64,000 bases of DNA from Methanoculleus chikugoensis. GTDB lineage: Archaea > Halobacteriota > Methanomicrobia > Methanomicrobiales > Methanoculleaceae. Position 1 is the stretch's first letter. Each line of letters starts with the position of its first letter. The notes under the pieces were generated by a model that worked only from the letters and a program-made list of their open reading frames with translations, was not told where the DNA came from and did no database searches. The DNA lies in contig NZ_AP019781.1 of NCBI RefSeq assembly GCF_019669965.1, forward strand, positions 310,001 to 374,000, read 5' to 3'. This document shows, piece by piece, positions 41,959 through 50,406 of this stretch. The position numbers and the translations under genes are program-made.

Positions 41959-43257
41959 ATGGCGGCGGGGGTGCGTGCGGAGTGGGAGCGGCTCCGGACG
42001 GTGGCCGTCCACCGCCCGGGGATCGAAATGTTCTTCGGGCTGCTTGAGCCGTATGCGGCGCTCTATGAACGGGCGTTCAGCCGCTACGAGGCGCGGCGCG
42101 AGCATGACTCCCTCCAGCGTACGCTCGGGGAGGAGTTCGGGGTTCGGGTGCTGCGGCTCAAGGAGACGATTCTCGATGCCGCCGACCGCGATCCGGCGGT
42201 GCGGCGGCGGCTCGTTGATTGGGCGCACGAGACCGTCGCCGTCCGGGGCGGCAGGAGGGAGGTGGCGGAAGCCCGGCGAAGCATGGAGCAGAACGCCGAT
42301 GCCCTGGACTCGCTGCACTTCTTCACCCTCCTGCTCCTGAATCCGATCATCGACGTGGGCGGGAGGGGTGCCGGCGGCGGGGTGGATGTCCGTATCCTCG
42401 GGCAGAGCCCGCTTGCAAACCTCTACTTCATGCGCGACCAGCAGGCGGCGACCGCCCGCGGTCTCGTCGTCGGCCGGCCGGCAAAACGGCAGCGGGCAAG
42501 GGAGCCCGAGATCACCCGGTTCCTCTGGGATATCCTCGGCATCCCGATCGCCGGGACGGTCGAGGAGCCGGGAACGTTCGAGGGCGGCGACTTCATGCCG
42601 ATGGGGGAGTTCGCCCTCGTCGGCACCGGGGATAGGACGAACCGCGAGGGAGTATCCCGGTTCCTCGATCTCGCCCCGGGGTTCGACGAGATCGGCATCG
42701 TCCACCAGCCGGGCCACCCGCTCATCCCGGGCGACCGGCCCGACCCGATGGTCGACATGCACCTCGACACCTACTTCAACGTCGCGGGAAGCGGTGTGGT
42801 GCTCGGCTCGGAGTTCCTCCTCCGGAGGGCGCGCCTCGAGGTCTGTTATCGGTCGGGCGAGGGCTACGAGCCGTCCGGCGAGACGACGACCCTCTACGAC
42901 TACATCCAGTCGAAGGGGTTCTCCGTGATCGATCTCTCGATCCTGGAACAGCTCTCCTACGCCGCAAACGTCCTCTGCGTCCGGGACGGGAGCATCCTTG
43001 CGGTGGAGGGGGAACGGGTGATGCAGACGGTGCTCCTTAACCTGGAGCGGAAGGCCGCCCGCGACCCGGAGCGCTACGGGCGGCTTTTACGCCACGCGGA
43101 GGAGGACTGCCGCCGGATAATGAACGAAGGGCGCATCTTCCCGCACAAGCCGGAGTTCGCCCGGCACGGCATCGAGGTTTTCCCGCTGCACCTTGAGAAC
43201 CTGACGGGGGGCTACGGCGGCCCCCACTGCATGACCTGCACGCTGGAGCGGGGGTGA
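41959..43257 (+). CDS. arcA: Arginine deiminase
   Basis: A 432-residue enzyme converting arginine to citrulline and ammonia. The family signatures are visible: LGQSPLANLYFMRDQ, GTFEGGDFMPMG, HLDTYFNV and the active-site loop ending GGPHCMTC near residue 425, with the nucleophilic Cys in HC. Reading start: ATG 41959 is preceded by GGAGAGGTGA at good spacing; GTG 41950 would add three residues. It is followed four bases later by carbamate kinase, so an arginine deiminase operon is likely. A transcarbamylase gene is not present here. Confidence 0.95.
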   Translation: MAAGVRAEWERLRTVAVHRPGIEMFFGLLEPYAALYERAFSRYEARREHDSLQRTLGEEFGVRVLRLKETILDAADRDPAVRRRLVDWAHETVAVRGGRREVAEARRSMEQNADALDSLHFFTLLLLNPIIDVGGRGAGGGVDVRILGQSPLANLYFMRDQQAATARGLVVGRPAKRQRAREPEITRFLWDILGIPIAGTVEEPGTFEGGDFMPMGEFALVGTGDRTNREGVSRFLDLAPGFDEIGIVHQPGHPLIPGDRPDPMVDMHLDTYFNVAGSGVVLGSEFLLRRARLEVCYRSGEGYEPSGETTTLYDYIQSKGFSVIDLSILEQLSYAANVLCVRDGSILAVEGERVMQTVLLNLERKAARDPERYGRLLRHAEEDCRRIMNEGRIFPHKPEFARHGIEVFPLHLENLTGGYGGPHCMTCTLERG

Positions 43258-43261
43258 TGGG

Positions 43262-44206
43262 ATGCCGGGGAGAGCCGTGGTGATCGCGCTCGGCGGCAAC
43301 GCCATCCTGCAGCACCGGGAGACGGGGACGGCCGAGGAGCAGTTCGCGAACGTGCAAAAGGCGTCGCGGCAGATCGCAGCGATCGCAGGCGAAGGCTATG
43401 CGGTTGCCGTCACCCACGGAAACGGGCCGCAGGTGGGGGACATCCTCCTCAAAAACGAGCTCGCGAAGGAGACCCTCCCGCCGATGCCGCTCGACGTCTG
43501 CGGGGCGGAGAGCCAGGGGATGATCGGCTACATGCTCCAGCAGTCGATGCAGGAGGCGCTCCGGGAGGCCGGGCTCGACCGCCCGGTCGCGACGGTGCTC
43601 ACGCAGACCCTGGTCGACGGCGACGATCCGGCATTTACGAACCCCGAGAAACCCATCGGCCCGTTCTACACCGCGATGCAGGCGAGGAGGCTCGAAAGCG
43701 AGAAGGGCTGGCGGATGGTCCGGATCCCCGGGCAGGGTTCCCGGCGGGTCGTCCCCTCCCCGCGTCCGGTCGCCCTCGTGGAGGAGCGGGCTATCGTCTG
43801 CCTCTTCTCCGCCGGGACGATCGTGATCGCCGCGGGCGGCGGAGGCGTTCCGGTGGTTGCGGACGGTGGAGGCACCCTCCGGGGCGTCGAGGCGGTCGTG
43901 GACAAGGACCTCACCGCGGCCCTCCTTGCCCGGCTCGTCGGCGCCGAAGACCTCCTGATCCTGACCGATGTCGAGCGCGTCGCCCTGAACTACGGGCGGC
44001 CGGACCAGCAGGAGATCGGGGAGATGACGGTTCGCGAAGCGCAACGTCACCTCGCGGCGGGGCAGTTCCCGCCCGGGACGATGGGGCCGAAGATCGAGGC
44101 GGCTCTCGGGTTCCTCGAGGCCGGCGGGAAGCGGGCGACCATCGCGTCGCTGGAGGGTGCCTTCCGGGCGCTTTCCGGGCGGGCGGGAACCCGGATCCGC
44201 CCGTGA
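43262..44206 (+). CDS. arcC: Carbamate kinase
   Basis: A 314-residue enzyme making ATP from carbamoyl phosphate and ADP. Signatures: VVIALGGNAIL at residues 6-16, THGNGPQVGDIL, GGGGVPVV, DKDLTAALLA and PAMGPK-type PPGTMGPKIEAA near the C terminus. Directly downstream of arginine deiminase, it completes the energy-yielding end of that pathway, provided that an ornithine transcarbamylase elsewhere converts citrulline to carbamoyl phosphate. It could also run in the synthesis direction. Confidence 0.96.
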   Translation: MPGRAVVIALGGNAILQHRETGTAEEQFANVQKASRQIAAIAGEGYAVAVTHGNGPQVGDILLKNELAKETLPPMPLDVCGAESQGMIGYMLQQSMQEALREAGLDRPVATVLTQTLVDGDDPAFTNPEKPIGPFYTAMQARRLESEKGWRMVRIPGQGSRRVVPSPRPVALVEERAIVCLFSAGTIVIAAGGGGVPVVADGGGTLRGVEAVVDKDLTAALLARLVGAEDLLILTDVERVALNYGRPDQQEIGEMTVREAQRHLAAGQFPPGTMGPKIEAALGFLEAGGKRATIASLEGAFRALSGRAGTRIRP

Positions 44207-44225
44207 CCGGTCACCTGCCCCAACG

Positions 44226-44237
44226 CTTATATACCAC
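44226..44237 (+). promoter_or_regulatory. TATA box of the DUF5518 gene
   Basis: CTTATATACCAC lies about 33 bases before ATG 44269, in the normal position for an archaeal TATA element, after the arcC stop. Confidence 0.55.
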
Positions 44238-44268
44238 GTCTCCGAATCCCCGGCGGTGATGGAAGAAT

Positions 44269-44607
44269 ATGGCGGATAACTTCTGGACCGGCGTCATCGT
44301 CGGGTGGCTCGTGGGACTTGTTCTCGGCTTCCTGCTGCCGGTCATCGGACCGTTGATCGGCGGGTTCGTCGCAGGCTGGATGGTCCGGGGCGGAATAGGA
44401 AACGGTGCAAAGGCCGGGCTGCTTGCCGGCATCCTCGGCGCCATCGTCATCGCGGCGCTGCTTCTCATCGGCGGCACGGTTCTCCTCGGGGCGTTCGGGT
44501 TCATCGCGGGCCTCGGAACGTCGCTCGTCATCATCGTGATGGCGTTCGTCTACCAGGGTCTTCTCTCCCTGATCGGCGGCGCCATCGCCGGGGCGATCCG
44601 GCGGTAA
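44269..44607 (+). CDS. DUF5518-type small membrane protein
   Basis: A 112-residue protein with four hydrophobic segments rich in Gly, Ala, Val and Ile (WTGVIVGWLVGLVLGFLL, FVAGWMVRGG, AGLLAGILGAIVIAALLL, LGTSLVIIVMAFVYQGLL). This is the typical composition of DUF5518 archaeal proteins with no known function. TATA box and ribosome binding site GGTGATGG are present upstream. A 9-base-pair stem follows the stop. Confidence 0.8.
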   Translation: MADNFWTGVIVGWLVGLVLGFLLPVIGPLIGGFVAGWMVRGGIGNGAKAGLLAGILGAIVIAALLLIGGTVLLGAFGFIAGLGTSLVIIVMAFVYQGLLSLIGGAIAGAIRR

Positions 44608-44628
44608 GGCGGTAACGCGGAACAAACA

Positions 44629-44650
44629 CCGGGGAGGGCAGCCTCCCCGG
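44629..44650 (+). terminator. Hairpin terminator after the DUF5518 gene
   Basis: CCGGGGAGG (44629-44637) pairs with CCTCCCCGG (44642-44650) around a GCAG loop. A pyrimidine-rich stretch (CTCTTCTC) follows. It is the strongest perfect stem in the window and lies 22 bases after the stop, so it likely ends that transcript. Confidence 0.6.
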
Positions 44651-44659
44651 CTCTTCTCA

Positions 44660-44914
44660 TCAGGGTTTCTCCTCTATCTCCACGCTTGTAGGCCGCATGG
44701 TCATCCTCTTCATCCGCCCGTTCTCCCCGAGTCCCTCCCGGAGCCTCACCGTGCCGGAGAGCAGGACGGGCCGGATCGAGAAGTCGTGGAGATCCTGCCG
44801 GGTCTCCGGGGGTGGGGCGGGCACCTTCACGAGGATACTGGGGGCAGAAACCCATAAGGTACTGCACGGCTCCGAAACGAACGATAGCCGGTCTTTATTT
44901 GCGCGAAGTGTCAA
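44660..44914 (-). CDS. Possible small hypothetical protein
   Basis: An 84-codon frame whose C-terminal two thirds look like genuine protein (SILVKVPAPPPETRQDLHDFS to the end, with a balanced mix of residues), while the first 25 codons look less so. A GTG inside (44839) could be the real start. It opposes the MFS promoter region and converges on the DUF5518 gene, so one gene or the other could be wrong. No family recognised. Confidence 0.35.
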   Translation of the reverse strand: MTLRANKDRLSFVSEPCSTLWVSAPSILVKVPAPPPETRQDLHDFSIRPVLLSGTVRLREGLGENGRMKRMTMRPTSVEIEEKP

Positions 44915-44949
44915 TGCCTATCTATACGCTCCCGGCAGGGGTGTGGGGG

Positions 44950-46332
44950 ATGGAAGTGAAGCAGGACGAGGAGAAACCATATTCGCGAAGGTTTATCCTG
45001 ATCCTCATCACCGTCGTCACGTTCCTCAACCCGTTCACGGGTTCCGCGATCAACCTCGCCCTGCCGGCTATCGGGGCTGAGTTCTCCGCCGACGCCGCCA
45101 TGCTCGCCTGGGTCGCCAGTGCCTATCTCCTCGCGTCGGTCATCTTCCTCCTCCCGGCAGGGAGGCTCGGCGACTCATGGGGGAGGGTCACCGTCTTCCT
45201 GCTCGGGGTCGTCGTCTACACCGCCGGCTCCCTTCTTACCATCTTCACGCCCACGCTCGAACTGCTCCTCGTCTTCCGCTTCCTGCAGGGGGCCGGCGGC
45301 GCCATGATCTACGCAAACAGCGTGGCCCTGATCACCCACCTCTACCCGCCCGGCGAACGCGGCACCGCCATCGGGCTGAACGTCACCGCCGTCTACGCCG
45401 GGCTCTCGCTCGGGCCGTTCCTCGGGGGTGCCCTGACCCAGTTCTTCGGCTGGCGGAGCATCTTCATCATGACCGCGCTCCTCGCCGTCCCGGCTCTCTT
45501 CTACGCCAACAAGTTCCCGGCGTTCTTGAACGAGCAGCAGCACGAGCACTTCGACATTCCCGGGATGGTCCTCTCCTCCGCCCTGATCCTCTGCCTCTTC
45601 CTGGGCCTGGCCTGGGTGACCACCCCGACCGGCGTGGCGCTCCTCGCGGCGGCCGTCCTGCTCGGGGCGGCCTTCTTCCGGGTGGAGCAGCGGCACCCCT
45701 CTCCCCTCCTCCCGGTCCCGCTGCTTGCGTCGAACCGGGTCTTTGCCGCCTCGAACGGGGCCGCCCTGATCAACTACAGCGCCACGTATGCGGTCGGATT
45801 CCTCCTCTCCCTCTACCTCCAGTACGTCCGGGGCTACGAACCCATCGCCGCGGGCACCCTGCTTCTGGTCCAGCCGGTGATCCAGGTCTTCGTCGCCCCG
45901 ATCTCGGGCCGCCTCGCCGACCGGATACAGCCCGGGCTCGTCGCCTCGGTGGGGATGGCGCTCTCGGCCGTGGCCCTCTTCGGCTTCTCCTTCCTCTCTC
46001 CGACGATGCCGATCGCCGCGATCGTCGCCCTTCTGGTCCTGCTGGGGGTGGGAGTCGGGATCTTCTCGTCCCCGAACACCACCGCCATCATGGGCTCCGT
46101 CACGAAGCGGGATTATGGGTGTGCCTCCGCGATGACGGCGATGATGCGGTCGCTCGGCATGATGCTCAGCATGGGAGCGGTTCTCGTGGTCTTTGCGGTC
46201 GTCATGGGGTCGACCATCGTCACGCCGGCGGTGTTCCCGGACTTTCTGCTGAGCCTGCACCTGATCTTCCTCGCGCTCGCGGTCCTCTCGGCCTTCGGAG
46301 TTGTTCTCTCGCTCCGCAGGAACAAATGCTGA
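44950..46332 (+). CDS. MFS transporter, drug:H+ antiporter-2-like
   Basis: A 460-residue, about 14-segment transporter. The signature loop RLGDSWGRV follows TM2 region, and TM5 has the DHA2 motif GLSLGPFLGGALTQFFGWRSIF. A C-terminal ISGRLADR repeat of the loop motif follows near residue 350. It belongs to the EmrB/QacA-type exporters. Start at ATG 44950 is in keeping with the TATA-like CTTTATTTG near 44891, some 55 bases upstream. Substrate unknown. Confidence 0.9.
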   Translation: MEVKQDEEKPYSRRFILILITVVTFLNPFTGSAINLALPAIGAEFSADAAMLAWVASAYLLASVIFLLPAGRLGDSWGRVTVFLLGVVVYTAGSLLTIFTPTLELLLVFRFLQGAGGAMIYANSVALITHLYPPGERGTAIGLNVTAVYAGLSLGPFLGGALTQFFGWRSIFIMTALLAVPALFYANKFPAFLNEQQHEHFDIPGMVLSSALILCLFLGLAWVTTPTGVALLAAAVLLGAAFFRVEQRHPSPLLPVPLLASNRVFAASNGAALINYSATYAVGFLLSLYLQYVRGYEPIAAGTLLLVQPVIQVFVAPISGRLADRIQPGLVASVGMALSAVALFGFSFLSPTMPIAAIVALLVLLGVGVGIFSSPNTTAIMGSVTKRDYGCASAMTAMMRSLGMMLSMGAVLVVFAVVMGSTIVTPAVFPDFLLSLHLIFLALAVLSAFGVVLSLRRNKC

Positions 46333-46419
46333 CGGAAGGCGCCGAATCCTCCGAACAAACCTTCCTGGAATGAAAAGGAAGCGTTAAACCTCCCGCCGCC
46401 CTGTGATCATCTTGAGCGG

Positions 46420-48042
46420 ATGGAGATCGTCATCGGGAAGGACGGCGACCGCGACGTCGCCGTCGACGCCCAGGAACTGGTCACGGGAAGAACCTGTATC
46501 ATCGCGCAGTCCGGTGCCGGGAAGAGCTGGAGCATCGCGGTCATCTGCGAGCAGCTCCTGCAGGCGCGGGTGGGGTTCTGTCTCATCGATACGGAGGGGG
46601 AGTACTCCTCGCTCAGGGACCGGTTCCACCTCCTCTGGATCGGTTCCGGCGACGATTGCGACGTGGATATCGAGCGGGCGAACCTCCGGGAACTGATGCA
46701 GAACGCGATCTGTTCCCGGACGGCGGTGATCTTCGACGTCTCGGAGACCGATATGCAGGAGAAGGTGGCTCTCCTCGCCGACATCCTCTACGATCTCGAG
46801 AGCGGGCTCAAGAAACCCTTCCTGCTGATCGTGGAGGAGGCGGATAAGTTCATCCCCCAGTCCGGCGACTCCATCAAGAAGATCGAGGAGATCTCCCGCC
46901 GGGGGCGCAAACGCGGGCTCGGGATGCTGGTCGCGACCCAGCGCCCGTCGCTCGTGACGAAGAACGTCCTCTCGCAGTGCAACAACCAGATCATCGGGAA
47001 ACTCTCGATAGAGAACGACTTAAAAGCGGTCAGCCTCTTCTTTTCGTCCCGTAAAGAGGTCGCGGAACTCGCGGAACTCGAGCCGGGGGAGTTCTTCGTG
47101 ATGGGCGGCCTCTCCCGCGAGAAGGTGAGGATGCGGTTTCGCGACCGGCTCTGCGAGCATCGGGGGCTGACACCCCGGCTCGTGCCCGCACGGCCGGTCA
47201 GGCCGACCGAGCCCAGACCGGCAGAGCCCGCCCGCGTGGAACCGGCCCGCACCGAACCGTGCGGCCCCGAAGATCTCCTCCGGGAAGAACCGGCAGAAGC
47301 ACCGCAGGCAGCCGCGAATGCGGTTATCCCGGTGCTGCTCCGCGAGGAGGCGCTCGATATCGCGAAGGCCAGGCGGAAACGCCGGTTCTTTGTTCTCGAA
47401 CCCGAAGAGCGGATCGTCTCGGGGGAACGGGTCTACCGGCCGCTCCACCGGGTGGATATCCGCTACATCGGCGGGTTGCTCCGGAGATCTACGAAAACAG
47501 CGTCGTTCGTCATCGACGGGTTTACCGGCTGCATCGTCGAGATGGATCGCGGCCTGAAAGTCCGGCCGGGGTTCTCGGAGCTCCTGGGGCTCGATGAGGC
47601 CGCGGTGAGGGTCGTTGCCGGGCTCGCGAACGGCGGCTCGACCCTGACCGAGATCGAGGCCGACACCCATCTCCCGCCGGCTGCGGTGAAGAAGGCGATA
47701 AAGAGCCTTACCGGTGCGAAACTCGTCACGGAGATGAAGACGGTGGGCGACACGACGGTCTACGTCCCCCTGCTCGCGGAAGATGTCCCCGCGCTCTCCG
47801 CTCTCCGTCCGGGGTCAGGCGACCTCCCGATGGAGCCCCTCCGCGGGGAGTCTCTCGAGGCGAGGGCCACGGAGTCGTCGCTCCGGACGATCCTCAAAGG
47901 GCTCGAGCCGACGGCGGAGATCGTGGGGTTCGATACGATCTACTACCCGGTCTACCTGATCCGGTTCGCCTCGGAGCGGGGAGACCGCTCGATCGTTCTC
48001 GACGGCTGCACGGGGAAAGAGCTGCTCTTTCCGGGCTCGTGA
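46420..48042 (+). CDS. HerA/VirB4-like ATPase with C-terminal regulatory-looking extension
   Basis: A 540-residue protein. The N-terminal ATPase (about residues 15-240) has Walker [11 protein letters not shown], a Walker B-type segment [10 protein letters not shown] and the ARG/Q region [20 protein letters not shown], close to the HerA/DUF87 translocase group. A Pro/Glu-rich linker (residues about 255-290, with repeated EPAR/TEP words) leads to a C-terminal domain of about 250 residues with [21 protein letters not shown] and a winged-helix-like [23 protein letters not shown]. The usual partner NurA is not adjacent. Probably a DNA-linked ATPase; precise role unknown. Confidence 0.85.
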   Translation: MEIVIGKDGDRDVAVDAQELVTGRTCIIAQSGAGKSWSIAVICEQLLQARVGFCLIDTEGEYSSLRDRFHLLWIGSGDDCDVDIERANLRELMQNAICSRTAVIFDVSETDMQEKVALLADILYDLESGLKKPFLLIVEEADKFIPQSGDSIKKIEEISRRGRKRGLGMLVATQRPSLVTKNVLSQCNNQIIGKLSIENDLKAVSLFFSSRKEVAELAELEPGEFFVMGGLSREKVRMRFRDRLCEHRGLTPRLVPARPVRPTEPRPAEPARVEPARTEPCGPEDLLREEPAEAPQAAANAVIPVLLREEALDIAKARRKRRFFVLEPEERIVSGERVYRPLHRVDIRYIGGLLRRSTKTASFVIDGFTGCIVEMDRGLKVRPGFSELLGLDEAAVRVVAGLANGGSTLTEIEADTHLPPAAVKKAIKSLTGAKLVTEMKTVGDTTVYVPLLAEDVPALSALRPGSGDLPMEPLRGESLEARATESSLRTILKGLEPTAEIVGFDTIYYPVYLIRFASERGDRSIVLDGCTGKELLFPGS

Positions 48043-48062
48043 CCGGAGTGCTTATCCTCACG
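48041..48062 (+). promoter_or_regulatory. Upstream element of the first rubredoxin, duplicated
   Basis: This 22-base stretch beginning GACCGGAGT recurs at 48469-48490 with two mismatches and lies 87 bases before the rubredoxin ATG. A G-rich stretch then leads to GAGGTGA in both copies. Confidence 0.5.
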
Positions 48063-48127
48063 CAGGAGTATACGAGATCTCATGTCCTGCCGCCCTCGCG
48101 GCCGGTGGGCGGAGAGGTGAGGAAGCA

Positions 48128-48286
48128 ATGGATTCATACCGCTGCACGCTGTGCGGCTACGTTTACAGTCCTGCTGTCGGCGACTTCGACCATGGCGTCA
48201 AGGCCGGCACGGCCTTCGAAGACCTGCCCGAGACCTGGAAGTGCCCCCGGTGCGGTGCGCCGAAGAGCCGGTTTAAGAAGGTTTAA
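48128..48286 (+). CDS. Rubredoxin 1
   Basis: A 52-residue rubredoxin beginning [20 protein letters not shown], with the second knuckle [12 protein letters not shown]. The four cysteines (CXXC twice) bind one Fe. It is an electron carrier, probably for rubrerythrin and peroxide reductases. Ribosome binding site GAGGTGAGG lies upstream. The next gene is a second rubredoxin 265 bases downstream. Confidence 0.95.
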   Translation: MDSYRCTLCGYVYSPAVGDFDHGVKAGTAFEDLPETWKCPRCGAPKSRFKKV

Positions 48287-48468
48287 GGGAGAGCCGTTCT
48301 TGACCGGATTCCGGTCTTTTATCCCGGCGATACGCGCCGATTGTCGTATTGCTCCCTCTTTTTCCGCCTGAACCGGAACTCCCGTGTCCCCTCCGTGGAT
48401 CTCCCGCCTCGAAGAGCGATTCGTCCGTGACGGCTCTGCCGGCAGGGAACCTTATCCCCCGATCCCCT

Positions 48469-48490
48469 GACCGGAGTACTTATCCCCACG
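48469..48490 (+). promoter_or_regulatory. Upstream element of the second rubredoxin, duplicated
   Basis: Copy of the element at 48041-48062 with two mismatches, located 83 bases before the second rubredoxin ATG. It implies duplication of the promoter together with the gene. Confidence 0.5.
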
Positions 48491-48551
48491 AGGGTACATG
48501 GTGCCGCGCCCCCGTCGACGTTGCGGCCGGTCGGGGCGGTGAGGTGAAGAG

Positions 48552-48713
48552 ATGATGGATTCATACCGGTGCGGACTCTGCGGCTACGTCTACAACCCCA
48601 GGGCCGGCGAGCCCGGCCACGGCATCGAGCCCCGCACGGAGTTTGGAGATCTGCCCGAGAACTGGGCATGCTCCCGGTGCGGTGCGGAGAAGAACCTGTT
48701 CCGGAAGGCGTAA
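48552..48713 (+). CDS. Rubredoxin 2
   Basis: A 53-residue paralogue of the first rubredoxin: MMDSYRCGLCGYVYNPRAGE at the start, ACSRCGAEKNLFRKA at the end. The metal-binding cysteines are conserved, while the loop between them diverges from the first copy. ATG 48552 or the next codon (48555) can start it; GAGGTGAAGAG precedes. Tandem rubredoxins suggest separate partners or conditions. Confidence 0.94.
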   Translation: MMDSYRCGLCGYVYNPRAGEPGHGIEPRTEFGDLPENWACSRCGAEKNLFRKA

Positions 48714-48796
48714 GGGACAGGTCCGAGCCCCACGAAGATCCGGCGTTTGAGAGGGCAGGAAGTCTTTTTGAGCGCGAGGCCACGAGGGGTGGCCTG

Positions 48797-49321
48797 TCAA
48801 CCACCCCACCGGAAGGTCCGGAGCCCCTCCCCGTGGATCTCGCGCCCGGCGAGGTGCTCCATCTCGTGGTCGATCCCGTAGGCGGTGGAGCCCGTAAACG
48901 CCATCTCCACGGCACCGAGGTCTTCAGTCCGGATCGTCCGCTCAAGCGGGTGAACGGTCGCCCTGATGACACGGCTGGCGCCGAGCCGTACCCGGTAGGG
49001 CCGTTTTACGAGCAGCCGTGCGGGAGCGCTGCCGCACTTCTCCAGCCGGTAGACGGTTCCCTCCCGCTGCAGGAGTACCGGGTCGACGAAGAGGTAGATC
49101 TCTTCGAGGGAGTAGCCGACCAGCCGTTCATCATCGTAGACCGTGGTCTTCTTCACGGCCGATATGGCGGTGAGACCCTCCGCGGCGTAGCTCCAGTCGC
49201 CCCCGTAGCACAGTGAGAAGAGGAGGGGGACGAGCGCCTCGGCAGGTATCCCGAACCGCTCGGCGAGGGCGGCTTCCTGGGCGGCAAAGATGAGTTCTTC
49301 CCGGATCTCGTCGGTCTCCAT
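48797..49321 (-). CDS. Peptide deformylase-like protein
   Basis: A 174-residue protein with the peptide deformylase metal-binding arrangement: the Cys motif EKCGS near residue 96 (normally EGCLS) and HEMEHLAG near residue 154 (normally HExDHLxG) supplying two His and the catalytic Glu. The N-terminal GxGxAAxQ motif of bacterial enzymes is not recognisable. Archaea do not formylate initiator methionine, so the substrate is unclear. Upstream sequence around DDERLVGYSLEEIYLFVDPVLL matches the strand with FVNPEI in the family. Its end lies 83 bases past the second rubredoxin stop, converging. Confidence 0.8.
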   Translation of the reverse strand: METDEIREELIFAAQEAALAERFGIPAEALVPLLFSLCYGGDWSYAAEGLTAISAVKKTTVYDDERLVGYSLEEIYLFVDPVLLQREGTVYRLEKCGSAPARLLVKRPYRVRLGASRVIRATVHPLERTIRTEDLGAVEMAFTGSTAYGIDHEMEHLAGREIHGEGLRTFRWGG

Positions 49322-49355
49322 CGGTTCGCCCCTGCGCCGGGCGACCGGATAAATG

Positions 49356-50405
49356 CTACCGTTTGAAGACGTGGACCGCAGATGCCTTGAAGGTGACGTA
49401 GGCCGGCTCCCCCTCGACGAGGCCCAGGCGGGCGACGCTCTGCGGGGTCAGGACGGCGACGAAGGGCAGCCCTGTGTCCACGACGACCCGCGAGAAGACG
49501 CCGTTATGCCGGATCGCCGTGACCGTGCCCTGGAAAGTGTTCGCGGCGCTCGACTCGAACGGTTGGCGGGAGAGGATCACCTCCTCCGGCCGGATGCCGA
49601 CGCAGACGTCGCCTTCTATCGCGGTGACCGTCCGGACGACGATCTCCCCGAGGTCGATCGCCGCTTCCCCGTTCCGGACGCGTGATACCCCGCAGTAGAC
49701 GTTCTCCATGCCGGTGAAGGCGGCGACGAACTCGGTGGCGGGTCTCCGGAAGATCTCGTCGGGCGTGCCTGTCTGGACGATCCTTCCGTCCTGCATCACT
49801 GCGACCCGGTCGGCGAGGGCGAATACGTCCTCGAAGTGGTGGGTGATGTGGACGACCGTCGTCCCGGTCGCCCGGTGAACGGCTTTCAGTTCCTCCCGGA
49901 GCCGGTCCCGTGTGACGGCGTCGAGCGCCGAGAGCGGTTCGTCGAGGAGCAGGACACGGGGCCGGAGGACGAGCGCCCGGGCGATCGCCGTCCGTTGCTG
50001 CTCGCCGCCGGAGAGCGTCCCCGGCGTGCGTTCAAGAAGGTGGCCGATCCCGAGGAGGCCTGCGATCTCCTGCACGCTCTCCCGGATGCGGGCGGGTTCG
50101 GTCTTACGTTGCAGGAGGCCGAACCCGATGTTCTCCGCGACCGTGAGGTGGGGGAAGAGCATGTAGTCCTGGTAGACCATGCCGACCTCCCGGTCCTTCG
50201 GGTCGGTGGCGGTCACATCGAGGCCGTCGAGGGTGATCGTTCCCGCGTCGGGAGCGTAGATCCCCGCGATCGTCTCAAGGAGTATCGTCTTCCCGGCGCC
50301 GGTCGGGCCGAGGATGATGAAGTACTCGGCGTCCGCGACGGTCAGGTTCACATCGGTGAGCGTGAAATCCCCGAGGCGTTTGGAGAGTCCGGCGATCCCG
50401 AGCAT
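49356..50405 (-). CDS. Molybdate/tungstate ABC transporter ATPase
   Basis: A 349-residue ATPase with Walker A LGPTGAGKTI, Q loop VYQDYML, signature LSGGEQQRTAIARAL, Walker B LLLDEPLSALD and a C-terminal TOBE/MOP-like domain (about 285-345). The gene order substrate-binding protein, permease, ATPase, together with the MOP-like tail, fits WtpC or ModC. Whether tungstate, molybdate or both are transported cannot be told from sequence alone. Confidence 0.9.
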   Translation of the reverse strand: MLGIAGLSKRLGDFTLTDVNLTVADAEYFIILGPTGAGKTILLETIAGIYAPDAGTITLDGLDVTATDPKDREVGMVYQDYMLFPHLTVAENIGFGLLQRKTEPARIRESVQEIAGLLGIGHLLERTPGTLSGGEQQRTAIARALVLRPRVLLLDEPLSALDAVTRDRLREELKAVHRATGTTVVHITHHFEDVFALADRVAVMQDGRIVQTGTPDEIFRRPATEFVAAFTGMENVYCGVSRVRNGEAAIDLGEIVVRTVTAIEGDVCVGIRPEEVILSRQPFESSAANTFQGTVTAIRHNGVFSRVVVDTGLPFVAVLTPQSVARLGLVEGEPAYVTFKASAVHVFKR

Positions 50406-50406
50406 G

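Noticed and set aside
44697-45080. Plus-strand frame over the MFS promoter
   Set aside because: It enters the MFS gene in the wrong frame and has no domain.
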